This document shows positions 34,112 to 45,908 of a DNA stretch of 64,000 bases, one piece after another. The stretch spans positions 7,709,001-7,773,000 of the forward strand of contig NC_087073.1 in the NCBI RefSeq assembly GCF_026151205.1. Reading direction: 5' to 3'. The DNA is from Bolinopsis microptera. Taxonomy: Eukaryota; Ctenophora; Tentaculata; Lobata; Bolinopsidae. Below the pieces are notes generated by a model. The model was given only the letters and a program-made list of their open reading frames with translations, did no database searches and had not been told where the DNA came from. The translations under genes were made by a program, and so were the position numbers. The number at the start of each line of letters is the position of its first letter. The first letter of the stretch is position 1.

Positions 34112-34837
34112 CTACTACTACTACTACTACTATGTCGGAGCTAAGTCCGATCTACGCCAGAAAACCCCCTCCATATATCCCTGTCCCGCATCAGGGTTCG
34201 CAGTTCCTCTTTAGAGTTTGTCCCAACTTCCTTCAGTAACATAGACAAGTACCTTTGTCTTGGTCGGCCTTGCTGTGCTCTACCGTGCGTAGGTTCCCAT
34301 AAGACTAAATCACTGGCAAGTAGCTCAGGATGTCGGATGCAGTGTCCCGCCATTTTTAATCTCCTGCTTCGTAACTTGTTTGACAGCCTTGGGAGGCTAC
34401 CATACAAAGTTATATTGCTGACCTTGTCCTTCCATGAGATACCCAGCACCATACGCAACATCTTTGTGTATGTCCCGTCCAAACTTTTCTCTTGAGCCTT
34501 TGTCAGTGTCCAGGTTTCTGATCCGTAGAGCAGTACTGATTCACAAGCCGCTATGAACAATCTAATCTTTAGGCTCTTTGAGAGTTTGGATTTCCAGATA
34601 TCCTTCAGTCTATGTAGGGCACCCCACGCTTTTCCCTTTCTAACCCTTATCTCCCTATCTGTGCTCTCAATCCAGGAGCCTAAGTAGATGAAATCATCTA
34701 CATTTTCTATGGCTTCCCCGGATCGACTTTGTAGGTCGCTAGATCGATCCTCCATATTCAGTGTCATGACCTTGGTCTTGCCTTCGTTTATGTGTAGTCC
34801 CACGCTTGCTGCCGCCGATTCTACTCTGAGCAGGAAC
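34112..34837 (-). mobile_element. 5'-truncated RTE-like LINE fragment
   Basis: The insertion is flanked by a 10-bp duplication TTGAAATTAA at 34102-34111 and 34838-34847. Its minus-strand reading frame (34803..34141, 220 residues) covers the end of the reverse transcriptase and the typical C-terminal region (YGSETWTLTK, LRMVLGISWKD, RRLKMAGHCIRH, GRPRQRY). The 3' end, at the plus-strand left, is a trinucleotide tail (ACT/AGT)n at 34112-34132, typical of RTE-type elements. The family differs from the LINE at 31233 and 51669. Confidence 0.88.
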
Positions 34838-34847
34838 TTGAAATTAA

Positions 34848-37800
34848 AATTAACGATAGTTTCATGTTGGTCAAAATATTAAATAACGGTTCTTTATTTA
34901 CCATTCTTGGGGCGCTACGGAACATAAAGTGGAGGGGTTGCCATTGTCAATAGTCAAATTTAAAAAGTTAAATGACCGGACACCGTAGCCTGCACCTGTG
35001 TGGTGATATGCAGATAAAAGTCGTGAAATCCGTAGTAGGTAATCATGCAACTCATAATAACATTTATGGTCCATTTCGTATAACAAATCAAGCACTCACA
35101 ACAAAACGAGAAGTTAGTATGTTGTACCGCATCATGATCAATGATCAAGTAAAGAAGAGCGTGAGCTACTTGACACATTTATAAGATTCGGGAAATCGCT
35201 TGTTATACTTATTCAAATCAATTACCATAGAATTCAAATTGTATGCTTGGCGCCGCGCATTTGAGGTGTAATTCAATCAATCGTCAAATCGTGCAAACGT
35301 ATGCGGAGGGTAACCATGTCGACGACACCATAACTGCTCTGCGCGCGGACAATATACATTAAAATAACGTATGCGGAGGGTTATGCATGTTTTCCTTTGT
35401 GACACCGAACGAAAAACATACCTACCTACTATACCCATTCTCAATTCCTTCCACTTCTATACATCTTATGCCTTTTTAAAGAAAAAGACAGTTGATGTAA
35501 AAAATACCCGTTTCACAACACCTTTAAGCAGTGCTCAAATCAATATATAACAATCCCGAACATAAACCATTTAACCTGCGCATATGAGAACAGGCTTGAG
35601 AATTATTGAACTGGGAACTGGCCACTCAATGGCAGAGGACACTACTGTGCAACTTTCAAAGAAGGTGGACAGGTTGGTAAGCGAACCGAATCACTACCGC
35701 ATAATAATGGGCTACGGTTAGGGTTAGAGAAAGGGTTAGGGTAAGCAGTAGGGATTCGGTCCTTCGGGGATTCAGTCCTTAAGGTATTCAGTTTAAACAC
35801 TTGACGGAACCAGACACTGTACCCATTATATCAATTAAAGTTACAGTCAAACCTCTATAGTCTATATACAGGACCTCTCGGGGGAAGCGAAACGTGCACA
35901 TGATCCCAATTCGTGAATTCGCAGTAGTCTCTCAAACAACCTGGCAAGCGTCGACACATGATATGAAGAATTTGTTAAACGTTAGATGAAAAGCTCAACC
36001 TTTTGGGCCTTAAGTGCATGTATTGTGTTTTATAATCATGGAATATAGTTCGACGTGTACTCAGACCACCACCAAATGCTGAAATACGATATGACAAACA
36101 CAAATTACTACATTAATGGCCAATTCCAGGCTAATTGATTTAAAGTTTGGAGGAAAAAACGAGGCCCAGTACATCGAGGTACCAGGTATAGAATATAGGC
36201 ATGGTATATAGAGGATTGACTGATTTGATTCTAAGTTTGGCTGTCATATCATGAAACTACATAATGTTTCAAAATTGTCCCAATAGAATACAAATACCAT
36301 TTGGATTCTAATGAAGCCACATATCCACAATGCACATTATACATTCGTATACATTTTGAATACATTCGTATACATTTTGAATACATTTTAGTCGAGAAAT
36401 TGTGTGGGCATTGGCAAGATAATAAGCAAATTGTGGAAATTAGAGTCTATAACAAACTTGTGCCAGAGTATTTTCTGACTCAAGTACTTATGGTAGCACA
36501 TATGCCACGGCCAAGATGGCCCCTCAGCTTTCTAAAACGTTTTAAAGCTTGACTTGAGAATAAACTGTTTGGGAATAAACACCACTAGTGTGATTTAAAA
36601 TCTGCTAATAGCAGAAAAATACCACACAATACTCAGGCCGGAGCTAAATGCATTCAGGTCTCCCAGTTAGCACAGGAAGTGTTAATTGAACAGTAAAAAT
36701 AGTATGCGATCAATACTCCACACAAAGAAACCTCTACGGATAGAACACCGCAAAAAGCCGATATATCCAATACAAGGTTCAAAACAGAATTTGCTATCCT
36801 CTTGTCTCTTGAATAATGAAAAAACTGTGAGAGTATAGAGACTCAACTAATTAGAATAATGTGGCAAACAAGCAACCATTTTCATGGAAATGGTAATTTG
36901 AAAAGATGTAAGCTGTAGCACAGAAAGCTATTTTGAAAGGGAAATGGCAAGGGACTAGACGATCATAGTTCAAACATTGCGGCGTAATTCAGTCGAGCGC
37001 AGCAAGCGAAGCGCTCGATTCCAGATTCGTAGTGCGACAGGCTTTTAACGTATGAAGTACAATTGCGCGTCGCTTTCCTGTAAAATACTAACAAATTTCG
37101 ACTAAAATCTTTTTTAAATATAATCATGCACATTTTCATTTTAAAATTTTGAAACTGTTCTAAAATAATTAATTTAATACATTTGTATAATTTAAAACAT
37201 TTCCTACTGACAAATTCGTGGATTTGCTGACCGTGTTAGCGCCGCGCAATAAATGGGGTTATTGTCCTAAAAATAACTTTGCAGAACAAATGTTTGTCAC
37301 GTGCGTGTACAATGTTGCAATCCAGCGTGCTAGTCATTTGATTTGTGCATTTTCAGTAGAGTTTTGGCTTTTGTTTCAAATTTCCAAAAGTTTTATCGCA
37401 TTGCATTGACAATTGAAGTAATATTTAAAATTTCTGGACAATTAATAAAATATAAATATTGCAATAATGGCGAGCGTGCTAAATCACTCTACAGTCGATC
37501 TTCGAAATTGTTCTAAAAATTGTTTAAAAAGTTGAAACCAGCAACATCCGATGTATTTTCGGACGCTGATTCCGAATCACCCCCCATGACATAGGGTTGA
37601 AATTCTCCCCTGACGAGATATTGGCAAAAAACTGTCTCGATCACGTGATATGACCGTATAAGGAAGTTAGTTTAATTTCTCGTTAGGGTTAGAGTTTCAG
37701 CATATGCTTTTGTTAAAGATTGGGTTAGGGTTAGGGTTGTGATCAAATTAAATGGTTAGTGTTTCGAATAGTCGTTCAGGACCAGCTAGAGAACGGGTTG

Positions 37801-38351
37801 AAAAAGTCACGTGACAGTCGAGTGTAGAGTGATTTTAAATCATCATCTCAATAATGGACAATGGTATGCTCAGAATCTCAGATTAGTTTGCTAAATTCTT
37901 ACCGCGTATCATTATTATAACATTATTCATTGAACAATTAATTGTATACAAATTTAAATTACATTGATATTGCTTGCAATGTTTAACGATTTTGCAATAT
38001 TCATATAGGATATGAGTGACGATCGAAACTGTTTAGATCATGATCATGTGACATCTAATTTTTCGTTAGAGTTTATAGGGTTTTAGTTATCTGGGGACCC
38101 CAGCTCCAGGCTATTATTTTCATAAACATAGAGTTTCGGCGGAATGACAGACTGAGCGCCGCCCAGTAAGGGTTTTAGCAGATGCTTTATGAGTTTAGTT
38201 AGGGAATGAGTTAAGGGGTCAGAGTATTGTGTTAGAGATTTAAATAGTCCCTCTGCAGCAACGTCTAGAGAACGTGTTTAAGTAAGTCACGTAATAGTCT
38301 AGTGTAAAGTGTTTAATCTGCATTATCACAATAGAATCAAGAGCACTAACT
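34848..38351. other. Intergenic region, repeats only
   Basis: 3.5 kb with no gene that I can support. It has short TTAGGG-like stretches (35716-35745 and 37682-37740), a duplicated 21-bp stretch near 36342-36379 (ATTCGTATACATTTTGAA), and a block starting GGACGCTGATTCCGA at 37561-37645 that recurs at 62153-62235. Around 38135-38170 a fragment (CGGCGGAATGACAG...GCCCAGTAA) matches sequence in the arms of the 16.6-kb element. Confidence 0.5.
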
Positions 38352-41300
38352 ATGGCAAATGAATGGAAGGAGCCTGATTGGTTACATCAGGATGATGAAG
38401 ACTTCGAAGCTTTAATAAGAGCCGAGCTAAATGAGGACGAAGATGCTCCTCTTGATGACTTTCTCCTCCAAGAACATTATGAAGATCCTGAGCTTAGGAC
38501 TTCGTCAGAAATTCATTTGGCCGAGGGGTTAAGTTCTGATAAGAAGCTGTGTGAAAAACTGAAAAAAGATCTTCAATGGGTGAGCTTCGTGCGGTTTGTC
38601 AAAAAGAATCGTCGAGAGATTTTGGGACGTGGATATGAAACTCCTCAACAGTGTTATTATGCTTACAATCATTATATCGAGAGCTGCCGCCGTAATCCAG
38701 GTATCTGCGAACTTTTACATCTTTGGTTTGCTGCTTGTTTTTCCGGTGTATAGCACAACTCGTATAATATGTTTCGATGAATCATCTTCAATTTCTTGCA
38801 CAATGCATTGTCAATTGTGTAGCTCTTATTAAGTTTAGTTTTAAGATCAATGTTTAAAAAATCTGAGTGATAACCGATCTAAGCATTTTCTTATTTCAGG
38901 AGTGCCATGGAAACTGCCTCACATTCGAGCTATGATTCACCCTGACCTGGAGAAAATAAGGTACCCAGCCCCAAACGAAGAGCTGACGGAGCAGTTTAAA
39001 GCGTACGTTTACTACGCTCTAATGGAAGAGTCAGATGTACCAAATCTGCAGATGGTAGTTGGGAACTCAGCTTCTTTTAACGAGTTTCTTGAGTACGCTA
39101 AACACTATCAGTTATGGAACTTTAACTGGGCTACACTCGTTGATACGTACATGAGGGTCAAGATCGCTCGGGAGATGGGGGATTACGCTGACGGCCGGGG
39201 ACCGTGTAAGTTTAAAAGATTTGATTAATCCTCATACGTTCTTGTTAATCGAACTGTGGTATTATTTAAGCGTGATTTATCCCATCATCACAAGAAGTAA
39301 TAAAATGAGTAAAGTAACAATCAAACCCCGTGCAGTTCAGGAGGGTCACATGGTACCGTCTCCTGAACAGCGAATGAGGTCACGAAGTCTTGAAAAGTTG
39401 GCACGCCAGACTGCACTGGTAGAGGAAAGCAAGGTGGAACAGTGGCTGAATCGGAACAAGGATCGAGCATTGGACTATCTTCGAGCTAGGAGGCATCATG
39501 AACATGCCAGGAGATACGATCCTACTTTACCTGAGTTTAATCAGGCTCCTCCTGCTGGAATGGAGAGAATTGCTAGAACTCAAATGGAATGTTAGTATAA
39601 TAATATTAGTTTTAGAGCGCACCGGCAAACTCTTTTCAAACGATAAAAATCAGTTCAAATCTCAAGTTTAAGTCACAAGTTTTTCAAAACTTACGACCGG
39701 GTAACTCTAACAATATCATCTTTTTCAGATGATGTGTACAATGAAGAAAAGTACAAAGATCAAGTTGAAGAAACAACGTACTGTAAGTGTTTTCTGTCCA
39801 GTTATCAGATATCCAGGGAATTATAGATCATGCGATCTGAGCTCAGATCGGTTCCCGCACGGAATTCCGACAATACACGGAATCCCGACAGCTCGAATTC
39901 CGTGCGTTAGGAATTCCGTGCAGGTAACGCACGCACTCGAGATCACATTCCCATGTAACAACAGATCTGGTAGATCTGGAATTTAGAAATGGTTGACACA
40001 TTCCCAATTTTGTCTCAGTTGCATATTATGACGAGGCTGGTTACGACTATCTAGCACTGTTGGGAGAAGGAGGTGAGGATGGTGTTTATAACAACCCCGG
40101 TGTTCTACCAGAGATGGGACAACTGTACCAGGAGAGTCTTGTGGATCCTGATGGTTTGTTTTCTTGTCATTCCATTTTCAATGAACTGGGCTAATTGTTG
40201 ATCGAAACATTATTATTGCAAACTGTCGTCACCAATCGATCAAATCTCTGATTGCAGTTTTGAGATATGAAAAGCAGAGGCAACAAAGAATGGAACGACT
40301 TCCTGATGCTGTGCCCTGGCCCAAGAGACACCACAAGGAACCCGACCAAATCTGTAAGTTGGGTGTTATTGAAGAATCTTTCACCCGTCTATTAAAACTA
40401 TCCGTTGAAATGTTTTTACTTTGTCACCAACTTTCCAATAACAACCTTAATCGCACCTTTCAGTGGTAACAGAGCCATTTGGCAAGGTAGAAGGTAGATA
40501 TCTGACAAGAGTTAGAGCACATGGACCATTTCCTGAGGGAGAACTGATCAAAGCAACCAGTGACGATCTCTTGGCACGCATAAGTCTGCTTTCTTTGGCG
40601 CAAGAAGTGTCAAACACGGATCACAACACGGAAATTGAACGGAGAAGACTCCTACATGACATGGATTTGGTTGTTAGATACAACAAAAAGTTGATCGCTA
40701 TATTCCAGGATGTTATCGATCATATTGGACCAGACACCGCTGCTCCTCCAACAGAATGGGACTTCTTGGGGGCCCAACATTACCTGACGAACAAAAAGAT
40801 TGAGTTTGAGAAATGGGAGAGAATAGCAGCTGTAAAGTCTGGAGCGAAAGAGAGGGAGGATCTGTTCACGTATTACGGAGCAGTGAACCAGCACATTCAC
40901 AACACTGCACGTGACATAGCACACGAGGCACAGTACACCATGCAGCAGCTTGAAGCCTTCGTTAAGACAGTTCAAGGAGCTGACCAGGATCTCATTATGA
41001 CTTGGTTTGAGGACGCTGTCGGTCCTTCTTGCAGACAATACGTAGCTGATCTCAAACAGAAGGAACAACAAATTGTCAATTTGATGAGAGCTATGGAGAA
41101 GGTCAAAGTTTATAAAACTTTGATGACTTACAAGAACACCAAAGCTCAAACTTTGTTCGATGACGATATCTACCATGAGATCGTTAAGTTGAACAGAGAA
41201 ATCGAAGGACTGAAGGATGGAATATCTCACAAGGAGAGGAAAATAGATGTTGCGGGGAAATCCAGAGATTTTGTTAAAAAGCAGGTCCAGGATACTGACA

Positions 41301-42838
41301 AGTCATCCGAAAAGTTCATAACTCAGGTACAAGCTCTGGAAGTCTACATGGCCAGCATTAACCGCAATATTGAGGCTGAGAAAAAGACTGCTCAAAGAAT
41401 TGAAGCGCAGGCGATGCAATTGGAAGATGAGGTTTGTTGTTTTATTTGAGAGTAGAAGTTCAAGTTAAACTTGGTTGGTCGGGGTCCATCACATGTCATC
41501 AAAATTGCCTCGATTAGCCATGCCTGCAATCCATATTTTCATTCATTCCTCATCTTAATTTCAGAGAAAGAAAAACGAAGCTGAATTGAAGACACAGGGC
41601 ATCCCATGGGATGAACCCAAACCAGGTGACATGGAACTTATAAAGGACACCAAAGAACTTCTTGAGGCTACCAATGCCAAACTCCTTTCTGATCTCACTC
41701 TTGTGGATAGAGAAATCGCGGAATATGAAGGTTTGTTAATTGTCATGGTAAGTTAAGTGGAGGGTTAGATGACATTAAAGTTTGGATTTTTCAGCTTGAG
41801 ATTAAATCTTCAGCCTATTTTCACACCATGTTACCTGTCCCTATACTTTGAACACATTCCCTGATACATTTTGTTTCAGCATTGGTTGCCAAGAAAATTA
41901 ACAAAATTGCACAGAAGAAGGACGACGTAAAACATACAGAGAGTATGGTAAAAGTGTATGAGAAACAGAAAGGAGCAAAAGAACTGTTCCTGACAAAAAT
42001 ACACTACGAAAATGCAGCTGAACGAGAGAAACTGGCCGAACAGCTCGCCAAGAAAGTCCGGGTGAAGGCTAATGTGCTTCTCCAACATTACAAAGATCAC
42101 TACCAATCTGAAGAATGTAACGCCTATCGAGGCGAGCCCAACCACGAGGCTAACCTTGCTAAAGAATACAATCAGTTCATGGACCAATATCAAAGGAAAC
42201 TACAAGAATTGTCCGGAAATATCGAGAACTACAAAGAGTTGAAAGGCAAGTGCGAACAGTTAAACGGTGTGGTTAAGGCGGCATCTAATGAGGCACAGAG
42301 TTGGAGGAAGATGGCGGATGGTCAGAGGAAGAAATACGTAGAACTGAACAAACGATGCAGACAAGCTACCAAGAAACTGAAAAAGGAAGCAACCAGGAAG
42401 GATGAGTTAGGAAAGGTACTGGGTAAAACTGAGAAGCGTGCAGCAGAGAATGAAAAGTTCAAGCTCCATGCAGAGGAAGCCATCCAATGTGCAAGTAAGT
42501 TTTAGTGTTCTTATGTAAACAGTAGAACTTCTTTGCTAAATGCTTTAAAATATGAAAAAAGGAAAAACGAGTCATGTGTGCTTGGTTGAATTTGGTTCGC
42601 TTTGATATGAACAAATTTAAAATATTGGTGATGCTTTTTACTGACTTATTTCATCATTTTCAACGTCTCAGAAAAAGCTACAACGGAACCAACAGAGACA
42701 TCTTTCTCGATGCAGCTTGATAAAGTCAAGGCATTGACTTTTGAGAACCAAAAGAAGCAACTGAATGTCAAGAAAGCAAGGCAAGACATGAGGAAGAAAG
42801 CAAACAACTTCAGAAATTTGTTGAGAACCATTAATTAA
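38352..42838 (+). CDS. Large coiled-coil protein of unknown function (10 exons)
   Basis: Exons: 38352-38700, 38900-39205, 39336-39590, 39729-39782, 40019-40153, 40258-40353, 40464-41431, 41565-41730, 41880-42494, 42672-42838. All joins keep frame; the product is 1,036 residues. I do not recognise the family. The N-terminal ~220 residues are acidic then mixed globular (DEDFEALIRAEL, PWKLPHIRAMIHPDLEKI, YAKHYQLWNFNWATL). A basic stretch follows (SRSLEKLARQTALVEES, YLRARRHHEHARRYD). From ~400 onward it is mostly charged helical coiled coil rich in K, E and Q, ending in ARQDMRKKANNFRNLL. There is no signal peptide or membrane segment. Such proteins are often cytoskeletal, centrosomal or ciliary, but nothing seen here proves it. 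The acceptor of exon 3 (GTGCAG at 39335) was chosen because the alternatives create stops. Confidence 0.8.
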
Positions 42839-42928
42839 AATTGTAAACGTGAAATTATTTTTTAAAGATCTAACTAACTATCATGGGGTGCACAGAAGTT
42901 ATCTATTATGTAATAATGTTATTTGAGA

Positions 42929-42934
42929 ATAAAT
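42929..42934 (+). terminator. Polyadenylation signal AATAAA
   Basis: AATAAA lies 91 bp after the stop codon of the coiled-coil gene, followed by a T-rich stretch (TTTTATTTC). It is the best candidate for the 3' end of that transcript. Confidence 0.55.
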
Positions 42935-43173
42935 GGGGCTAGTTTTATTTCAATATTACTTACAGGTTGCTATATTTTGTATAGGCAAGTGAGTGAAAGC
43001 CGGCTAAGGTACCAAACATGCATGTTTAATGGAAAATTATTGGTTTTCTGAGTCTTCGTTCTTTACAATACACAGTTGTTACCTAATATTATGCACAGTT
43101 GTTACCTATAATTATATAGTAGTACCTACTAGTATTATATAGTATTCAACTTATTTTCTAGGATGACTAGTTT

Positions 43174-43260
43174 TTAACGGGTGATACTCGTAAAATGTTT
43201 GTTCCAAGACCGTCGACTAGTCCAACTCGGCGCGCGTCTTGGTAGGTTATAAACCTACAA
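43174..43260 (+). repeat. Structured repeat, copy 1
   Basis: Begins TTAACGGGTGATACTCG and ends GGTTATAAACCTACAA. It holds the core GTCCAACTCGGCGCGCGTC and a terminal 7-bp hairpin GTAGGTT/AACCTAC. This copy has GACTAG instead of GACGAG. Confidence 0.85.
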
Positions 43261-43584
43261 AATTGAAAGTAGTCATAAAAGCATGGAAAGGTTTACAAGG
43301 TTTACAAGGTTTGGAAACGATGTGCCTCTAATTGATTAGCATGTGACAGGTGACTGAGTTGATCCAGAGTCATATCATAAGCGGGACGCCTCGAAGTACA
43401 TCGATTTTATGCTTTCGTTGCGTGACTACTAATTTAAAAACAAAATTAAATAATATACAGAATTTAGTAGTGGAACAGCAATACTAAGGTAATGGGACTA
43501 CTGCGGACCCTCTACCGGCCAAACCTTGTTAACAAAGCCGCAGACCTCATTAATATACAGAATTATATTATTACAAGTTATATA

Positions 43585-43696
43585 TTAACGGGTGATACTC
43601 GTAAAATATCTGTTTCAAATATTAAGACCGTCGCGCGATAGTCGACGAGTCCAACTCGGCGCGCGTCTTGCGGTAGTTTATAATTATAAACCTACA
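43585..43696 (+). repeat. Structured repeat, copy 2
   Basis: Same ends as copy 1, with an insertion before the core (AAGACCGTCGCGCGATAGTC) and a few extra bases (TTATAA) in the terminal hairpin loop. The core CGAGT-CCA-ACTCG stem is intact. Confidence 0.85.
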
Positions 43697-45657
43697 GTGT
43701 CAATTAAACAAGGCACAGTGTTGTGTAAATTATTTAAATATATTTCATGCATCATGCGATTATACGATTTTTGTTACATAGTATATCAGCGGCCGAGGTA
43801 GTAAATATTGTGTTTTGTTTCGACCGTGTAGCAAGTCAAGGTAGGTTTTTAACCTAAAAGTTTATTAACCATAAACACTAAGCCTGTTGCCCATTGATAC
43901 ATGTTACGTATCACAAATTGAAATATCAAAGATATTATTTTTCGCCGCGCTTCGCGTGCGAAAAGTGGCATGCAACGTATGTCAAGTTGCCCATGCCCTT
44001 ATGTTCACATAGCCATGTTGATTGACAATGTCAACCTTTCCAGTAGTAGAGTATGGAAGCGCATGTGTGTCAAAAAAAAATAATGATACACATGCGCTTC
44101 CTAAGTAGCGTATGTGTGTCAAAAAATTTTTTGATACACATGCGCTAGCAGGTTTATCATGTAAATCATTATGTTATGTGGCCCATGTTATGTGGCCCAT
44201 GTGTGTCATTTTTGTAAAATTGCTGTAAAATCTCTATTTAATATTCTAATCGCTATCTTGAATTATTTATATATGTATTTTATCCTTATCTCTATTTTAT
44301 CTTTAAACTCCTCTTATCTCCGCCGATCACCTCCCGTGTGAAACGAGCGCGCCTGCACGCTGCAGTGGCGCGAAAGCACATGGTTAGGTTAAAGCGCGTG
44401 TACTGTTGCTGCACAGGCTATAATGTTAACTGACGATGTCAATTCATCGCAGCTCGGCAAGGCACAGTAGCACATTTCACCGAATTAGCGTTGCAAGAAG
44501 AATAATCAATAATTGAATGCGCGGCGCGGCACAGTAACGCATCGTGCTACAAGCTATAATATTTATAAACATACTCATTGGAGAATGGAGCTATGGAGGA
44601 ATGAAGCTGCCTGCTGCGCGTAGCATGACAGCTACCAAGAATTGCATATTGAAGCGTGTACGCCGACGCATGACAGGCAAGCTCCTGTGTCCTGGTTTCG
44701 TGCGCGAAGATCGAAATGCAATTATTCGTGTATCAAGCCAACTGCCAAGTGCCAACAATGTGTTTATATGTGAATAAGAAGTTGTTACTTTGAAACGTCG
44801 TTTATCCTAACAGTGCAATATCATTTGTCGCAAATCAGAATAATCAGAAACTATTTGGAAAACCCAAAAACTGTCTAATGTGTTTATTGTTAGAAATGAT
44901 AATGGACTAACCCGTTTCGGGATACTTCGTAGCAACTAGCAAGCTTGACGGATGTTACTCGTCTAAATTTCTTCGAAGTAGCGCGCGCCGCTTTCTTCTC
45001 GAAATGTTAGTGGCAAGTGCTACGAAGTAGCGCGCGCCGGGCCAATCATTAACAATGGTCAACTAGCAAGCTTGCCGCGCATCGATCTAATAATGCTTCT
45101 CGTTGTAAGGCCACCTTGTTTGTCGTTAGATATAGGCAAAATGCACCCAGCACCCCTGTGGGCTGTGCCCTGCGGACCTCGCTGAGCTGCTATGCAAAGT
45201 GAAAAAGCAAAGACTCAATGGATGGTTATATTAATGGTTACCCATACCGTAATGGGTGCTACATGCCTAGCATGAAATATTTACTTACTTACTTGCACTT
45301 AATTTTTGTATTATATGTTCATAATCATATAAATTCGGCGGAATGACAGGCTTGAGGCTGAGCGCGGCCCAGTAAACTTCGCATCGAAAAATCCAAACGA
45401 GTTACATCCGTCAACTAAAAGTTATATGTAATAATTGAAAACAAACTTTGCTTGTTTACCTGAAATTAGAATTTTATACAATTAATGTAAGATTGAAGTC
45501 GTGTTTTTACCAATTTCCCTACACCATCCGGTAAATTGATTACCCTCAGCCCTTCGTTGTGCCTGTGGGCTGCGCGGTCGTATCGTGGCTTTCGCCACGG
45601 TATAGCGGGGGCGAAATGAATTACAAATGAGGATCGCGACGTGTGACTTGTAAGTTT

Positions 45658-45763
45658 ATAACCTACCAGGACGCGCGCCGAGTTGGACTCGTCGACGGTC
45701 CTGATTAATATTTGAAGCAAATATTTTACGACTACAAGTATCAGTGATACTATCACCCGTTAA
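45658..45763 (-). repeat. Structured repeat, copy 3 (left arm)
   Basis: Minus-strand copy of the structured repeat inside the left arm. It has an extra GATACT-type duplication (TATCAGTGATACTATC) near its start, shared exactly with the mirror copy at 59128-59233. Its terminal hairpin is degraded (ACTTAC). Confidence 0.85.
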
Positions 45764-45908
45764 AGAAAGGATTGGAAATTGAACTCGCCGGTACGTCGAC
45801 GGATGATGCTTGTCTAATTTTTTTCGAAGTAACACGAAAAACCTTCTTTTCGAAGCGAAATGTTTGTGTTACTGGGCGGCGCTCAGCCTGTGCCTTTTCA
45901 ATGTCATT

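Larger units (their letters stand above)
42939..44042. other. Intergenic region with two short structured repeats
   Basis: No gene is supported. It contains two copies of the structured repeat (listed separately) and AT-rich sequence up to the small MITE and the 16.6-kb element. At ~43940-43975 a GC-rich palindromic stretch (TTCGCCGCGCTTCGCGTGCG) is seen. Confidence 0.45.

Noticed and set aside
35716-37740. Telomeric repeats (TTAGGG)
   Set aside because: Only a few degenerate units at two spots, with no array; too little to call interstitial telomere.
44544-44777. 77-residue frame duplicated at 59952-60227
   Set aside because: Duplicated only because it lies in the inverted arms; no known motif, and its C-terminus differs between arms because of a 120-bp insertion.
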